A DNA stretch of 64,000 nt from Lineus longissimus. Its lineage: Eukaryota > Nemertea > Pilidiophora > Heteronemertea > Lineidae. The translations under genes were made by a program, and so were the position numbers. Where the stretch lies: the NCBI RefSeq assembly GCF_910592395.1, contig NC_088309.1, positions 26,602,599 to 26,666,598 on the forward strand, written 5' to 3'. Below the pieces are notes generated by a model. It was not told where the DNA came from, searched no databases, and saw only the letters and a program-made list of their open reading frames with translations. Within the stretch, counting starts at the first letter, position 1. Each line of letters starts with the position of its first letter. Below, piece after piece: positions 51,833-64,000 of the stretch.

Positions 51833-51945
51833 TGTGGTCAACATTTACATCAATCATCTTTTTTGTTTGCATATGTTGACTAACTTTCAATTTGAACTCG
51901 GTGAAGAATGTGTTTGTGCAAAGAACGTTAAACAAGACATTTCAG
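51833..51945 (+). CDS. Candidate internal exon, unknown protein
   Basis: 37 codons in a single open frame (phase 2 in, phase 1 out) with two strong splice sites: TTCCTGACCCTTGGCTTCAG|T and ATTTCAG|GTGAGC. The peptide runs VVNIYINHLFCLHML, TNFQFELGEECVCAK and NVKQDIS, with three cysteines near a hydrophobic start. I recognise no family. It lies on the plus strand, between the two candidate first exons of the minus-strand gene. The pairing of good sites with a unique frame over 113 bp makes it better than background. Confidence 0.32.
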
Positions 51946-54900
51946 GTGAGCCGCCCTGGGTGATATTTTAATGTACTGATTCGATGTTTCAGCGAAGTGG
52001 CCTGGAAAATCTACCATTTGAAGTCATGATTTTAAATGATTGCACCACCACTTCAGATCTGGAGTCTGCGTGTTTTCTGCATAGTCACTTTGAAACCCTA
52101 CCAGTCATGAGATAACTTCTTATCTGCGACTTCCACCAGTTTGACATAGCAGGCTAGTTAAGATATCGCATTAAGCGTACTATTATTCGTATGCAATGAT
52201 TTGAGAAGTTTAATACTGGTTTTGACAGATCTGAATGACAATTAACTGGCATATTATCGTCTGTCATGTCATTTGTGTGACCGATTATTTGTGGGGTCGA
52301 TACATTGTGAGGGATCGACTTAATCAGGAAATTAAGGGGACGAAGTAAACGTCGGGTGGACAAGAGTATGAAAGATACCAGAATAAACGATACAGAGATA
52401 AGAAGTCTAGTGAAACGTCTATCATTTTGCAAACAATCGCATGGTGTTTCCCTTCTTTATGGCGAAACAGCAGTACGATATATCCATCCAGTGGGAAGGG
52501 TTGGGGAATTGACGTAATCTGACATATTTTCTTATTTTGTCGCTCAAGAAATCAGTAAGGCTAAAGTATCAATTAAGTCCTTTCAGTATTGGTATATATC
52601 CACAGTGGTGATAATGTTAAAGTATTGAATTGCTTGGTAGTAGAAGGAATGTCATGTGAGGAAAATTTATCATTAAAAGATATTGTTCATATACTGCTTA
52701 ACAGATGTAGCATTTCAAGTCCTTAAAGCAGTCCACTTAGACTTGTCTTCATGTGATGATAAAAACCCACTGTCAGTCTGAACGTTGACATCTTTTTTGG
52801 TTTGACCGTTATTGAATGTGCCTTAAGGAAAATACACTAGTCTGTTTAAAGTTTTTAAATTTGCCGTCTGCTCCTCAACAGCTGTAAGATTCGGCGGTCA
52901 TACCATTTCGAAGCTAACCGCAAAGTCTTCAAATCCCATTCAAATTGTCAAAGTGATGCGGTTTTAAAACACGGCAAGTCGCATACTAAGATGGCAGTGC
53001 CCCAGGTGTAGTTGTTCACATGGATTAGCCAGTTCGCGCAGTAATAACATGTTTTCCCACAGTAATACAACCTTTTTGATATTAATCTCATGTGACAGGA
53101 ATATTTGAAATTCCTGGCGCAGCTGTGTAATGGTGGGTGTGGAAATTGACAAGGAAAATTGTAATGTTGGTTTGCTGTCGTGTTCAATCCTCACCTCAGG
53201 CTAGACTAATTAGTCTAATAAAAAACCGCTTAGATGATATTTTTAAAACCAATTGAATTAGCTGTTTATTCCATTTATGGGTCACATATTTAAACCCAGG
53301 CGGTTTGTCATAACTTTCCTGGGCTCCAATTGGGTCAAACGTACTTCTTTAAGTTCCTTTGACCCTCGGCGATTTCATCAGCCGCAAAATGATGATTATG
53401 GCCCACCAATATCCAAAGAACTGCGCTCAAGTCAACAGTCTCTTTCACTGGTCGTCGTTTATCGCATATTTTGAAATGATCACAACAGCCAAATATGATG
53501 CCCTACGTGTTTAGACAAAATCAGTTTAGCTGGCATAAAAGTCACCATGGTGACAGCTTAGGAGTTTGATAAAAAATCAATCAAGTGTTGTGCTTTTGAA
53601 ACTGTCAACTCGAAATTCCACTGAACGGTAGTAAACAAAGCAAAGCAATATCAGATATTTGCCGGGTTCACTTAACGGAATTAGAGTCAGGTGATTAGAG
53701 TCTGGTCATTAAAATGATGTGAAGGGATTGAAACAAAAAGCAGACGAAGCGGGACGAAGAGGCAAACAAATAGTAAAATCATTGCAAAATACCTTATCCT
53801 TACAATTTTTGACAAAAATTCCATTAACAAATCCAGGTGCATCTCAACTCGAATATTATTGTGATTTTCGTTAAGTTCGTTTTTCACAGAAATTCGTTAA
53901 TTGAAACAATCATCTTAGAAAGACATCGTTATCAACCAGACAAGTTAAGTACACTAGTTTGAGTTATTTCAGGGAAGCGATGGCAGTACCCCTACGGAAA
54001 GCATAGAATAACTTCATGTAGCACAAAATGATATACACTTGACAAATACAATATCAGGGATTGATTTGTTACATTCTTTTCATTGATGAAGGCTATTACA
54101 GTTACAATCATAAACATACAATTCCGCTGACATTTTTAGGTTTTCACTTAAATACGATTTCGTTAGTACATACAGTACATGCTACACAAAGATGGACATG
54201 AAATGTGGATCGTATGTAGTCACTTTTATTCTAATTATACTTTTTATAAATATGACAATGATATGACTGATATTAGGAAGGCGCCTCCAACTCATATTGT
54301 TCAAAAACACCAAGACTTCAAAACCCCGAGAATGACCACGTTACACCCAAAAGTCGTGAGGTAACTTCAATGTACCATCCGTGTGCATTTTCCAATAAAA
54401 TGGGAGTCCACGCTTTGTCATGTTTGTGTGCGCTGCAACAAATAATATGTAAAAGGCAACATTGTTTACAGAGCTTCTATTGATGAGCGTGATGTATCAT
54501 GTTTTAATCGATAAGAACCATAACAGTACAGGCCATAATTTTCGAAATATCGAACCGCGTTGGCGGTAGCTAATCACCGTTGCATGACCTCTTCGTGCAA
54601 AGACCATTTAAGTTTTCAAGGTATTCAGAATATAAATCATATATGTATTACTATCAGTCTCCAAAACATACGACAGACGATACCGTAAACATGCTACGTA
54701 TTGGGTGATTTGCTATATGAACTAAATAAAGGTCCGTTTTAAAAGTCCAATGAATTTGGAAAGATTGATAACACAAATTAGAGTTTCACTGACCAGTTCA
54801 GAATATCAGGAGATCTGCCATTCAAAACGAAGAGAGAATGTGACTAAAATCATTGCAAGATGACCATCTAAATCAAAGAACACGATATGTTTGTCAACAT

Positions 54901-55283
54901 ATTTCCTCACATTTGAGATACATGTTGTAAACATCAATCCACTGCTTACCAATTCAAATTGGCTAAGCGTTTTTCCCGTGCTGAAAGAATGTCTTGAGGG
55001 TTTCTTCCTTAAACAGAAAAATCATGCTGCACAACTAATTCCTTTCTTTCTCAAGGAGCTACTTCTATGCCATTTATCTCAAGCGATTTTCTTGGAGTAT
55101 AATTAATTTATAGTGTTGCTGGTTAATCAGACCAATAGAGTCCTAAAGCAAGGCTCCCCGCAGGCAAAACAGTTGGATAATGACATCAAATATGGACAAG
55201 CACTAAAGACAGCCATAATTTCATGAATGATTTAAGCAAGTAGAGGCAGTTGGGGTATTTTATGTCCTAACATTCTCAATGTG

Positions 55284-55301
55284 AGAAGAAGAAGAAGAAG
55301 A
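55284..55301. repeat. (AGA)6 microsatellite
   Basis: Six consecutive AGA units with no interruption. Confidence 0.9.
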
Positions 55302-55999
55302 CATGTCCGTCAGTGATAACATTTCCTGATTAGAGTCCAACAAGTATTGTGGTTACTTAACACCTCTGTGGCATGATATTAGTTGCAGTCGAACCATAGC
55401 ATACTATCTCACTATCATATGTTGATAGGTTTCTCTTACCGCCCTGCCGTGTGTGTACAAGAAGTACGGGTAAACATCCAAAAAGGGCCATGCCAACTTC
55501 TGATAAGTGCGATTGTCTTGAAAGTCCCTAATGTCGCATGCACTGTCATTCAATCAATCAAGAACTCTGATCAATAATAGTGACACACATCCTCGTCTTA
55601 TGTTACTTACTCCAAGATTCTATGCCAATCAAGCACCACACCTGCACCTAACATATGATAGCTGTTTGAACCATTTCGTATCCGACAGGATTCACATTGA
55701 TCTTATCAATATGTATTTCCGGGCATTGAAACGTTCTTTTCTGCTCTCTCTCTGTGGTACATGCGAAGCATTGTTTGATACCCTCTGAAACAAGTTGCTT
55801 TAGTAACCATCCCATGGTATTGATTGTAAAAGATTTAAAATCGATTAATATTTAACTTGTAATATAGTTAACCCTCATAGAGTGTTTTATTGTAAGACCA
55901 CCTCACCCGAATCCAGGAAACACATTGGTACAGGCAATGATGATGAAAACCTTTCTACCATTTCATTATCGCATTCCATGAAAACCAACACTGATCTTA

Positions 56000-56010
56000 C
56001 CCCCCCCCCC
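56000..56010. repeat. Poly-C run (C11)
   Basis: C11 directly before TTTTCTGTAAG, where it may act as the polypyrimidine tract of candidate exon A. Confidence 0.9.
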
Positions 56011-56021
56011 TTTTCTGTAAG

Positions 56022-56201
56022 GCTCCTTAATGTCAAATTCGAAGTCTCATGCCATTTTTCTAAGGCATCATTAAGCTTCCAAGCTAATAATAACTATGAA
56101 CGCTGTATTAAAAGCCGTTTTTTCAACACCGATGGAAGTGTGCAAGCCAAAAAAAATATCACATCGACTGTGACTCTCAAGTGGACATCAGATCCACCTG
56201 G
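56022..56201 (+). CDS. Candidate exon A of a plus-strand two-exon unit
   Basis: Open frame after a C11-TTTTCTGTAAG acceptor, ending at CCACCTG|GTAATT (phase 1). Readable pieces are NVKFEVSCHFSKASLSF, then NNNYERCIKSRFFNTDG, then KNITSTVTLKWTSDPPG. The base composition at third positions is C/T-rich, as in real exons. Two cysteines and an NIT sequon suggest an extracellular segment. It joins in phase to the exon at 56349 through a 147 bp intron. No family recognised. The poly-C run doubles as polypyrimidine tract, so the exact start is approximate. Confidence 0.28.
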
Positions 56202-56348
56202 TAATTTGAAAACTTAGCTATTTCATAGATGCCTAATGTAGCAGTGAATAGAGTAGCTTTGTGATAGAACGAAACTGATATGCCATAAAATGTGGTGAAG
56301 TTGGCATGTGGGGTATAGTTTGTCATCTAGTAGGAATCATTTTTCCAG

Positions 56349-56448
56349 ATTCTATGAGGCTCGATTACTGTTCGACGGCTTTCTCTACCCTCCGGGCCAA
56401 CTTTACCTCAACTTCACGGTGCATTATCAGGCTTTCAACACAATCAAT
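56349..56448 (+). CDS. Candidate exon B of a plus-strand two-exon unit
   Basis: Begins after CATTTTTCCAG|ATT and ends at TCAAT|GTAAGG, 100 bp. In the phase required by exon A (phase 1 in, phase 2 out) it reads DSMRLDYCSTAFSTLRANF, then TSTSRCIIRLSTQS. A different frame, RFYEARLLFDGFLYPPG onward, is open too and looks equally protein-like but does not match the phase of exon A. That ambiguity is the main weakness. Confidence 0.25.
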
Positions 56449-56617
56449 GTAAGGGAAGTTTCAATGATGTTTGAAACTGAACTTGGGAAATTTACTTCAA
56501 AATTACCCCTGTTAGGGATCTTTTAGGCGATCGTGCTGTGAAAACAGGAATGGACCAACGCAATAAAACAACACCTATTGATAATAAGATGAAAGCTATT
56601 TTTTAAATGAAACTCAC

Positions 56618-56819
56618 TTTCATCCTCAGAAATCCCTGTTTCTGAATATCCTTCAAATTTGTCAAATTTCTCTATGGTTGACACACCGTCGTGTGATGAC
56701 AGACCGTTCTTTCTGAAATGGTGGCTTCCTTGAGAATATCCAGCAGTCAGTAATAGAACCAACAATAATTCCATTACGCTACACATTCTTATTCCATCCA
56801 CTGTTTCACCAAGTCCCAT
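56618..56819 (-). CDS. Candidate first coding exon, signal peptide (distal)
   Basis: ATG at 56819 sits in an excellent start context (TTAAGATGG). It opens 67 codons plus one base and ends at AAA|GTGAGT (phase 1). Residues 1-16 are polar with internal Met at 12 and 16. MELLLVLLLTAGYSQG (16-31) is a strong signal peptide with a -3/-1 site at S-Q-G. The rest (SHHFRKNG onward, ending ETGISEDE) is hydrophilic and acidic, as in the pre-Ig linker of a secreted or GPI-linked protein. Phase 1 fits the Ig exon at 10381, giving ISEDE-M-EPLEPTF after a 46 kb intron. Upstream lie a TATA box and initiator at the right spacing. Seen: signal peptide, donor, promoter elements. Inferred: that it splices to the Ig exons rather than to an unseen gene. 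The donor has A, not G, at -1. Confidence 0.5.
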
Positions 56820-56921
56820 CTTAACGGAAACCTAAATACGGTTCTAACACTGAAATACTACGACACGGATATATTATGTCCAACATTCGAAGTCACTACC
56901 AACGGAGCGCTATTCCATGGC

Positions 56922-56954
56922 GAAATGATCGGGGGAACCCCAAAGCTTTTTATA
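56922..56954 (-). promoter_or_regulatory. TATA box plus initiator for the distal first exon
   Basis: On the minus strand TATAAAAA occupies 56954-56947. TCATTTC, a full match to the YYANWYY initiator, lies at 56928-56922 with its A 28 bases downstream of the TATA start, the canonical spacing. A start there would give a 5' leader of about 107 nt before ATG 56819. The leader contains one very short upstream ORF (ATG GAA TAG at about 56919), which would be expected to damp translation. This is a consensus match only; no transcript evidence is available. Confidence 0.45.
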
Positions 56955-56999
56955 GCTCCGTCTCAGCATGGCTGATCGCAGTGTTTTCGTGGCTGCTGG

Positions 57000-59900
57000 A
57001 TACCGTTCGGGAGACAGTGAGGTTTTTATCTGCTATTCTGCCTGCAGTGAGGAATCGTACGAATAGTCCTCTGTGGTTGTAATTCCCGATCAATGGTTCA
57101 TTCGCGCAGTTTTCCTTCCGAATATTGATGAAATGTGTGGAGTTTGCTAAATGCCAACAATGTTGATTTTGGTCCTGGGATTTCGACCCAATGTCAGTTT
57201 TTATCAATTTCCCTTACTGATAGTAGATTTTCCTGCTTAGGAGTATCAGATCAGAATGTTTTGGATGGTTGTACATGTGGGATTGAACATTTTGGTGTCG
57301 ACGATTTCGTACGCAAATGTCTAGCGTGAAATAATTGGACGTTGTATTACCTTAGTTTTTTCCTCGAAATGTTAAGCTTGGTCCAACCTTTGTCACTCCA
57401 AGGACCCGAGATGACAAATCCAAATCCACCCAAGTTGCTCCTTTTGCTCAAACACGAAAGCACTTGTCTCTGTAACTAATGTTTAGTTAGAATCAGCAGC
57501 AGTATTATGAAGCTTACACAAGAGCATCAGTTTAATCCTTCTCTGTGTTCCTATGTAATGCTTAAACAAGCTTCTTCATTTAAGTCCTGATTGTAGTCAC
57601 AAATACAGCATGCGCTCCGAAACGTTCAAAGGGATGACACCGTTATCCACGTGGCGACATGCAGTATGATTGTGCACTGACTTGTCGAGCATGCTCGTCG
57701 AGAACGAAAGCGAGTGCTGTAGCTGATTAATGGTCACATTGGATACCAGGTTGTAGCGTGTGTAGCGATGGGTATAGATCATTTCAAAGTCGATCACAAG
57801 CTAGCATTGCTAACGTGACTGTATAGTCAACGTGATTATTTCAATCCATGAGGTATGGATGTCAAAGGATAGTTCTAGTTGTCATCTATCTTTCGCATCT
57901 GCTTGCTTCTTAAGCTTGTACGCACCTCCTGACGGTATTTCCTATTTTAGCATGGTTACCCACGAGATGCTCTCTCAAGAGGCTAAGGCTAACTGGTACC
58001 GGATACCAGGTTGCTTCTCAACTATCGGATGGTCCGCCTACAATCTACGAAATCTTCTGACTAGTTGGACTTATCTGTGTTTGGAGTTTGAGCTTTTTCT
58101 TGAAACAAAGACTGAATACCCTGCAACTTATGACTTACATGATTTTCAAGTGTCGTTGACTACCCCACGTACGTGTTTGACAACCGATCGGTAATCAGGT
58201 GTCAGCCATGAAACAACAGGAATCTGGAAAATGTTGAATTTGGAAATCAGTCGTCCCGATCGAATCATCTACATCGATAGTTTGATCATATTGAAACAGG
58301 TAATCAAAGCCAATAAATGCAACACTTCATATTGGAACAAGAAAACAATTGCCCTGGTCAGAAACAGATTATTCGAAACAAATGATTAGTCAGCTGTACA
58401 TAGTGGTTATAAACGAGTATTTCAAACACTCATATGATACCAATGTGGAACTGATGTTCATGACATTCACTAGAAGCAATATTAATTAGCTCTATCGATT
58501 AACGTTGAAGATGAAGTTGGTTTATTGCTAGGCACGGTTCAAACTGCAACCATTATCAAAATCGCACTCGAGGCATATGGCATAGGTTATTATTTGAATT
58601 TGATATCGCGTTGATGCAAACTATGTCATGATCAGAACGGAGGAAAATATCAAACGCTGGTCATAGGGCATGTCATGTGGTCCGATTATAGCTTATGGAT
58701 AACCAAATGAGGTATTTCTAGATTTTTAAGTTTTGGACTTGGCATGCTGGGTCAGTCTACTGTTGCTGTTGGCGGGATCCAACCAACACATTACTGTTTG
58801 TTCACGCTGTCATTTGTGGCTGCACGCTTTACATGCAACTCGTGGAAATTTTCATTCCGTCCTGTCATGTCTTGTTTTAAAGCCTGATTCAAACGAACAT
58901 TCTCGTGAAAACTGATACATGAAAAGAAAAATAGCATGTATGTGACCTGAATGAAGCAAGTGTGCGAGTCATCAGGGTCGTCAGAGTGGGGACCGCAGTG
59001 GCATATGCAAGCCTTGTACTCCACGCTAAGTGCAATAGTTGGGAAAAAGCCTGGGCCATTCATACGGCAACCAGAAATCACCAATTGCAATTGCATCTCC
59101 AAATTGCTTTTCACCAGAAATGATAACAAATAATGCAACAAGCTACCACTTAGAAGTTAACACTGGTTAATACTCAGTGTGGTATAAATTCTGACCAGAA
59201 AAGACTGACTGCCACCACAGAAAATAGAGGTAATTATTTCGAGCTTTACCTTTGAGCCAAAAGATTCTGTAAGTAGCCAGATCTGCGGTCTGTTCCGACA
59301 TTAATTACCTGTCTGTGATAAAGGAGGAAGCGACGCCTAATCCGAGGTTGACACAATGCAATTACCGCAGGAATATGACTCTAATTGAGCATATGCTTGC
59401 AACATTAGGCCGGTGCAGAGACAGGGGGACACATATCGAACTGGGAGAGACAGTATCACATACATTCAGTGATGATTTCCATATTTAATCAACAATTAAT
59501 GTATGGGAAGAGAAACCATTTGGCCTCAGTTGTTAGATCCATGCAATGAAAGAGAAACACCTTGTTGATGGTTATTCAAGAATTCATTATCATTACTCAG
59601 CCGTAAGGTTTTAAGCTAATTAAGAACTTAAAATATCTTTGCCGTAGGGCAAGTGAAGACCCCTTCCGACAAAAAATTATATCAGAATAGTATGACGTCC
59701 CCACGGTAAGGTTAGATTGCTTTACATGTGGAGGTAAGGTTTGCGGTGTAGCCTTTCTGATTCACTTCCAAATACTCTCATAATGCAACGAGGTTTTAGT
59801 TTCTGAAATCTCATTACTTATCTCAAGGCGGCCAGAGTATGGTCTGGTAAGGGGATGTACACTTCACTTCCTTCCCTTAGTTACACGAGACAGTCTCTTT

Positions 59901-62900
59901 GGGGAGCTTTATTTCGTTAAGAGTTAAATGCCAAGTGCTAAGGAAACGTGTCGCACGGTACCTACAAGGATATTGTGCGTTTAGCATCGTGAGTTCAATT
60001 GCTATCTCAAGTACCACGAGTCATGACATCCAAATTTCACCATGTGGTTGCTGGCAACATCTTGCCCTATTGCAAGCATGTACAAAATTGATGTATCGAT
60101 ACATTTGCCAGTACATCACTGGTGTGACTTAATGACCAATGCATCATCAGCCTTTATGAATGAGCATCGTGCTGTTAATGTTTGATTAGAGATCCCTATG
60201 AAGTGACCGACCATACTTCCCGCATGGCAGCATGGGCGGGAGGTATCAGGATAAAGTGGCATAACTCATGCTTGCTGCTCTCTAAGTAGCATTGATAGTT
60301 TATGCAGTCGGCATGTCAGAAGAAGAAAAGGGCAATTGCAGCAAATGCTCTATGTGTAGTATATACATGTATTTTGAATAGGCAATTGGAAGAAATATAG
60401 GCAGTAGTTCCCATTTCCTAACAAGTTGACCTGTTTTGACCACTCACCGACCAGTTTTTAAAGCTGATGAAGCTAACCTTGAATCTTCTTTCAAAGGATA
60501 AAACGGACTTCTAATTCCACAAAGGATAAACACGCGGTGTGTTTGCCAATTGTTTCCATGTTCCTCTCGCTTCTTTTTGAGATATGTGATAGGGTTTAGT
60601 GTGAAGAACGAATGTTGACTTTGGCTTCGATCTAAAAATATCTGTTCAGGGGAGGAAGTTGCTTACGATTACAACAAACGTTTTTTTTTAATGAATGTTG
60701 AGAATTGTTGTTAGGATATAGTCCAGTACGAACACGAAAAATAGCTTTCGCGAAGATTGATAAGCTAAAATCTGGAATCGAGGGCTACCGTATCACTCCT
60801 GGGCATTTGACAAGTGGAGTCAACCGTTGTTTTTCTTTGGGAAGGCAGTGTGTAGACTGTACCTTTTTAATTTGTATCTGTACCCAATCGTGGGATTCAC
60901 AGTCAGATAAAAGTACAGATTTTAAATAGCCGTAAATTAGACAAATGAGCAGTCATTTAGTGCTGCTCATGCATGAAGAGGCAAAGTACTTTGAGTTATA
61001 CTTCCCATGATTTTCTGATAACAGACCAATACCCTTTCACTGCTAAACAAAAGGCATGGCTTGTTTTTTTGGCGAATCAATGTTTCGTGGCACTCTTTGC
61101 TGATATGGATGACGTTGTTTTCCGGTATTATTTCGAAATGGTGAGAACTTTCTCTGACATTCAGTACTGTCAAAACTGAGCTTGTTATCATCATCAACAG
61201 ATATATCATCAGTTAGCTTCGGAAAAGTTCACATTTACATTTTACGGATCATCAAATTTTATAAAACCTTAAATGGTGAGATCAAACATAACAATTGCCA
61301 ATCTATTACACCAAATTAAATGTTATATCTAAGATCGCCAAATGGCGCCGCGGTTCTTGAGTTCCTGTTCAGACACGTAAGAAAACAAAGAGTAATCTGA
61401 GATTGCTGGACTGGTCAATCATTGTTCATCAGTGCAAGTAATCCATTCTTTTGTCTTATTATCATTAATGAGCCTACAGCTGGAAATCTGAGTAACATGA
61501 CCTGCCCTCTATCATGCCCCAAGAGAATCCTTACGTTTTATCCAATAATTAGCGCTCGCGGCATGACCACTGGTTCATGAGCTGGTCAAGAGGCCAGTAG
61601 CTGCCATTGTCCGATTGTCGACATGTATGAACAGAGACCTGTATATTTCAAATAACTAGTCCAATGGACATTAGATTTTGACGATTCCTTCCAAAGGAAG
61701 CCTTTGCCCATGCAATATATACTCTCGTTTTAAATGTTTTTCACAAAAGTGAGCCGAAACGTAGTGAAATTAGCGGTATTGCTACCAGTAGGTTTGACGT
61801 GTAATGATTACATATACCATCACGGTTTTATTAGCAATGATTCTAAACATCGTGTCCATGTATGACAGACATCTACATGGCCGCTAGCAAAACAATAATG
61901 ATATGGAAAAGAAGGGTCTTATTGTTCGTCTGCAGAATAACTTTTTTCATCTTTTGAAGTCGGAAAACTGACTGTCCTTAGGCTATTGCGATGATGGAAC
62001 TTGATTATTCCACATTTAGTGCATTCCCAGCACATGTTGGCATCAAAGCAGCTGTTTTTGTTCAGAAAGATTTTCCATTTGTTACTTGTTCAAAGAAACA
62101 ACAAAAGTTTCCCTCATGGCGGATGATCACCCCATGCAAAACAACCTGTAGCATCACAACCTTCTCAGTAACATACATAATGTGTAGCATTCGGATGTCC
62201 ATATCCGAGGGTGTTCTTGGTCTGATTTCTTTTTGTCACTATAACATTGATAACAATGTGTTTGGCGATTTTAGTTTCACCAGAAAAAGCCCCTGAGCAG
62301 GAGAGTCCGATTGGTGGTCTTCAGGCGACCAATAGATACAGTTGTGACCTTGCTCTGGTTTGTGTGATAGTGTCCTCATGTACACACGTGAATAGTGCTA
62401 TAGTACGCTAACTGTAAGATAGTAGAGACGCCATTTGGCCATTTTGCATAATTCAATATGACCTTCCTGGCTCCTATCTATTCCAAGGACTGAACGCATC
62501 TTGCGATTTTTATATCATTTCTCTTGGGAAAGCAATCAAACAACATGGCATAATTATATTAAACTGCGAAAATGCAGATAGTAAATCTTCATTTCTTAAG
62601 AAAGTCGCTTTCATTAAAGACGAATCCCAAAGTGAGCCAGTTTTTACCAGTTGATTTTTGCTACAATGTTTCAGTAGAAATAATGGAACAAACACTGAAA
62701 TTTGATCAGCGCAACAGATAAGATGATTTGAAAACGAAATTAGTCAAAATCGATCGACATGGCTCTGTAACAGGATAATTTGGATGAGTCGACTGATGTT
62801 GGGTCGTGTTTCAAACATGCAGTGATCGAATGCATTGCATATTCTGAAATGTATGGTTGAAGTAATGTAATACGTGCGATATAAGAGTTATGGAATTGAC

Positions 62901-63630
62901 CTTTGTAAATTGCTGAGTGTACATGTACACTTTTAGATAATATCTTTTTATAAGTAAAAATTCGAAAGAAAAAAATTGTTTTTTCAAACAAATTACTAGA
63001 GTTATCAATATAGAGGTATAATCCTTTTTCGTCGTGAAATCTTCTTTCATTTTTCATATTTCATTTTAAATCATTTTCTTATAACATGTGTATATTAACT
63101 TTAACTCATAACTCCCATGTGCCTAAATCACGTCACAAAAAAAACTCGCTTTGTCAGTATATTTGAATAACCCAGTGCTCATAGTATCTTTCAAACAACT
63201 TTTTCACACGCAGATTATGACGCTTTGTTGATACAATTGTTTCCACGGTAACTAAAACTTCCGTAGCAAAAGACTTGACATGTATAAAAATGCCCACAGA
63301 GCCTATGTTCCATATCGGAATTCTATGATTCTGCGGCTGTTTGTCACTAAAGTAAATGCTTGCAATGGTTATTCAAACATTCTGTTCTGTTGTGTTTCAT
63401 TGGCCCCGGGCTTTTGATTCTTCTTAATTTTCATCAGGATGTTAGAGTATTTGTTTGGCTCTGTCATATTTGCGTGGCAAATCACGTGCAAGATCAGCTG
63501 GATAAGAATTGCAAACGCAAATCAACCTTTCATATTTACCTTCGAGGACCCTCAGAAAGCCAACTTCCGTAATATCGGTTTTATCACTAAAACAAAAACA
63601 CTTAATGGTACTTCTAATGTAATAAGAGTA
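57000..63630. other. No supported gene
   Basis: Short frames only. The longest, 57832-58194 (+), shows no domain or splice context I trust. 58.96-59.1 kb is open on both strands, with a cysteine-rich reading on the minus strand (see findings). Confidence 0.45.
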
Positions 63631-63808
63631 TACAGTAGAACCTCTCTATTAAGTACACCCTCGGGACTGACAGTTGCTGTCTTTAATATAGAGGTGTCCT
63701 AATTAGAGAGGTCAAATTGAATGGAAACGACTAATTTGGGACCAAAACTAGTGTCCTTAATAGAGAGGTTGTCCTTAGTAGGGAGGTGTCCGCTAAGGGA
63801 GGTTTATA
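63631..63808. mobile_element. Tigger/pogo-like short element with internal repeats
   Basis: Starts TACAGTAGAACCTCTCTATT with AAGTACACC and ends in the inverted GGTGTCCGCTAAGGGAGGTT with TATA, so the ends form diverged terminal repeats with TA flanks. Internally TTAATATAGAGGTGTCC, TAATAGAGAGGTTGTCC and TTAGTAGGGAGGTGTCC are repeats of one word. CAGTAGAACC termini with TA duplications are, from memory, typical of Tigger/pogo-type elements in invertebrates. No transposase. Confidence 0.6.
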
Positions 63809-64000
63809 AAAAATTGTATCGTGGTAAAGCAATTTCATCGATTTAAGTCTTATCGAAGTATCGTTTGTTTCCCAGACTTTTGCTCAAGAGTCCTTAATCA
63901 CTTTCATACCAGTCCAGTACATCACCTGTTCTCTAAAAAGAATTCCATCCGTGTCTTGTTGTGTGAAAAGAATTGTGTGTTAAAGCGTTGATGAGAAAAA

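Overview
This is eukaryotic, animal nuclear DNA. It is AT-rich, has no long open frames, and has short exon-sized open stretches with GT/AG borders, simple-sequence runs, fold-back elements and DNA-transposon-like termini. The one gene I can identify belongs to the lachesin / DIP / IgLON group of neuronal immunoglobulin-superfamily proteins, which fits a bilaterian. The very long introns and the repeat style suggest a marine invertebrate, but nothing here fixes the phylum.

The minus-strand Ig gene is the backbone of the window. Two exons (10275-10381 and 8439-8643) together encode a complete first Ig domain: B-strand Cys, core Trp, a W-x-L-x-I strand, D-x-G-x-Y-x-C, and the INT-x-P tail typical of the family. 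Intron phases run 1, 0, 1. Far upstream on the same strand are two candidate signal-peptide first exons (48495-48591 and 56618-56819). Both end in phase 1, as the first Ig exon requires, so the gene may have two alternative starts 8 kb apart and introns of about 38 and 46 kb. The distal start has a TATA box, an initiator match and a two-codon upstream ORF. I find no second Ig domain below 8.4 kb. Either the gene runs off the left edge, or it continues into the phase-compatible helical candidate exon at 6938-7098.

Layout: 1-6.6 kb is mostly non-coding with weak plus-strand candidates. 6.6-10.4 kb holds the Ig exons and a fold-back element. 10.4-48.5 kb is intron of the Ig gene, with repeats and possible nested exons on both strands: a death-domain-like exon at 32950-33045 (+) and two phase-compatible exons at 39451-39565 and 38062-38277 (-). 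48.5-49.4 kb is the proximal first exon with a cluster of strong donors. 49.4-57 kb holds plus-strand candidate exons and the distal promoter and first exon. 57-64 kb is mostly non-coding and ends in a Tigger-like repeat.

Exons were found by hand from splice consensus, open frame and phase. Apart from the Ig exons they rest on sequence form rather than homology, and several will be chance open frames.
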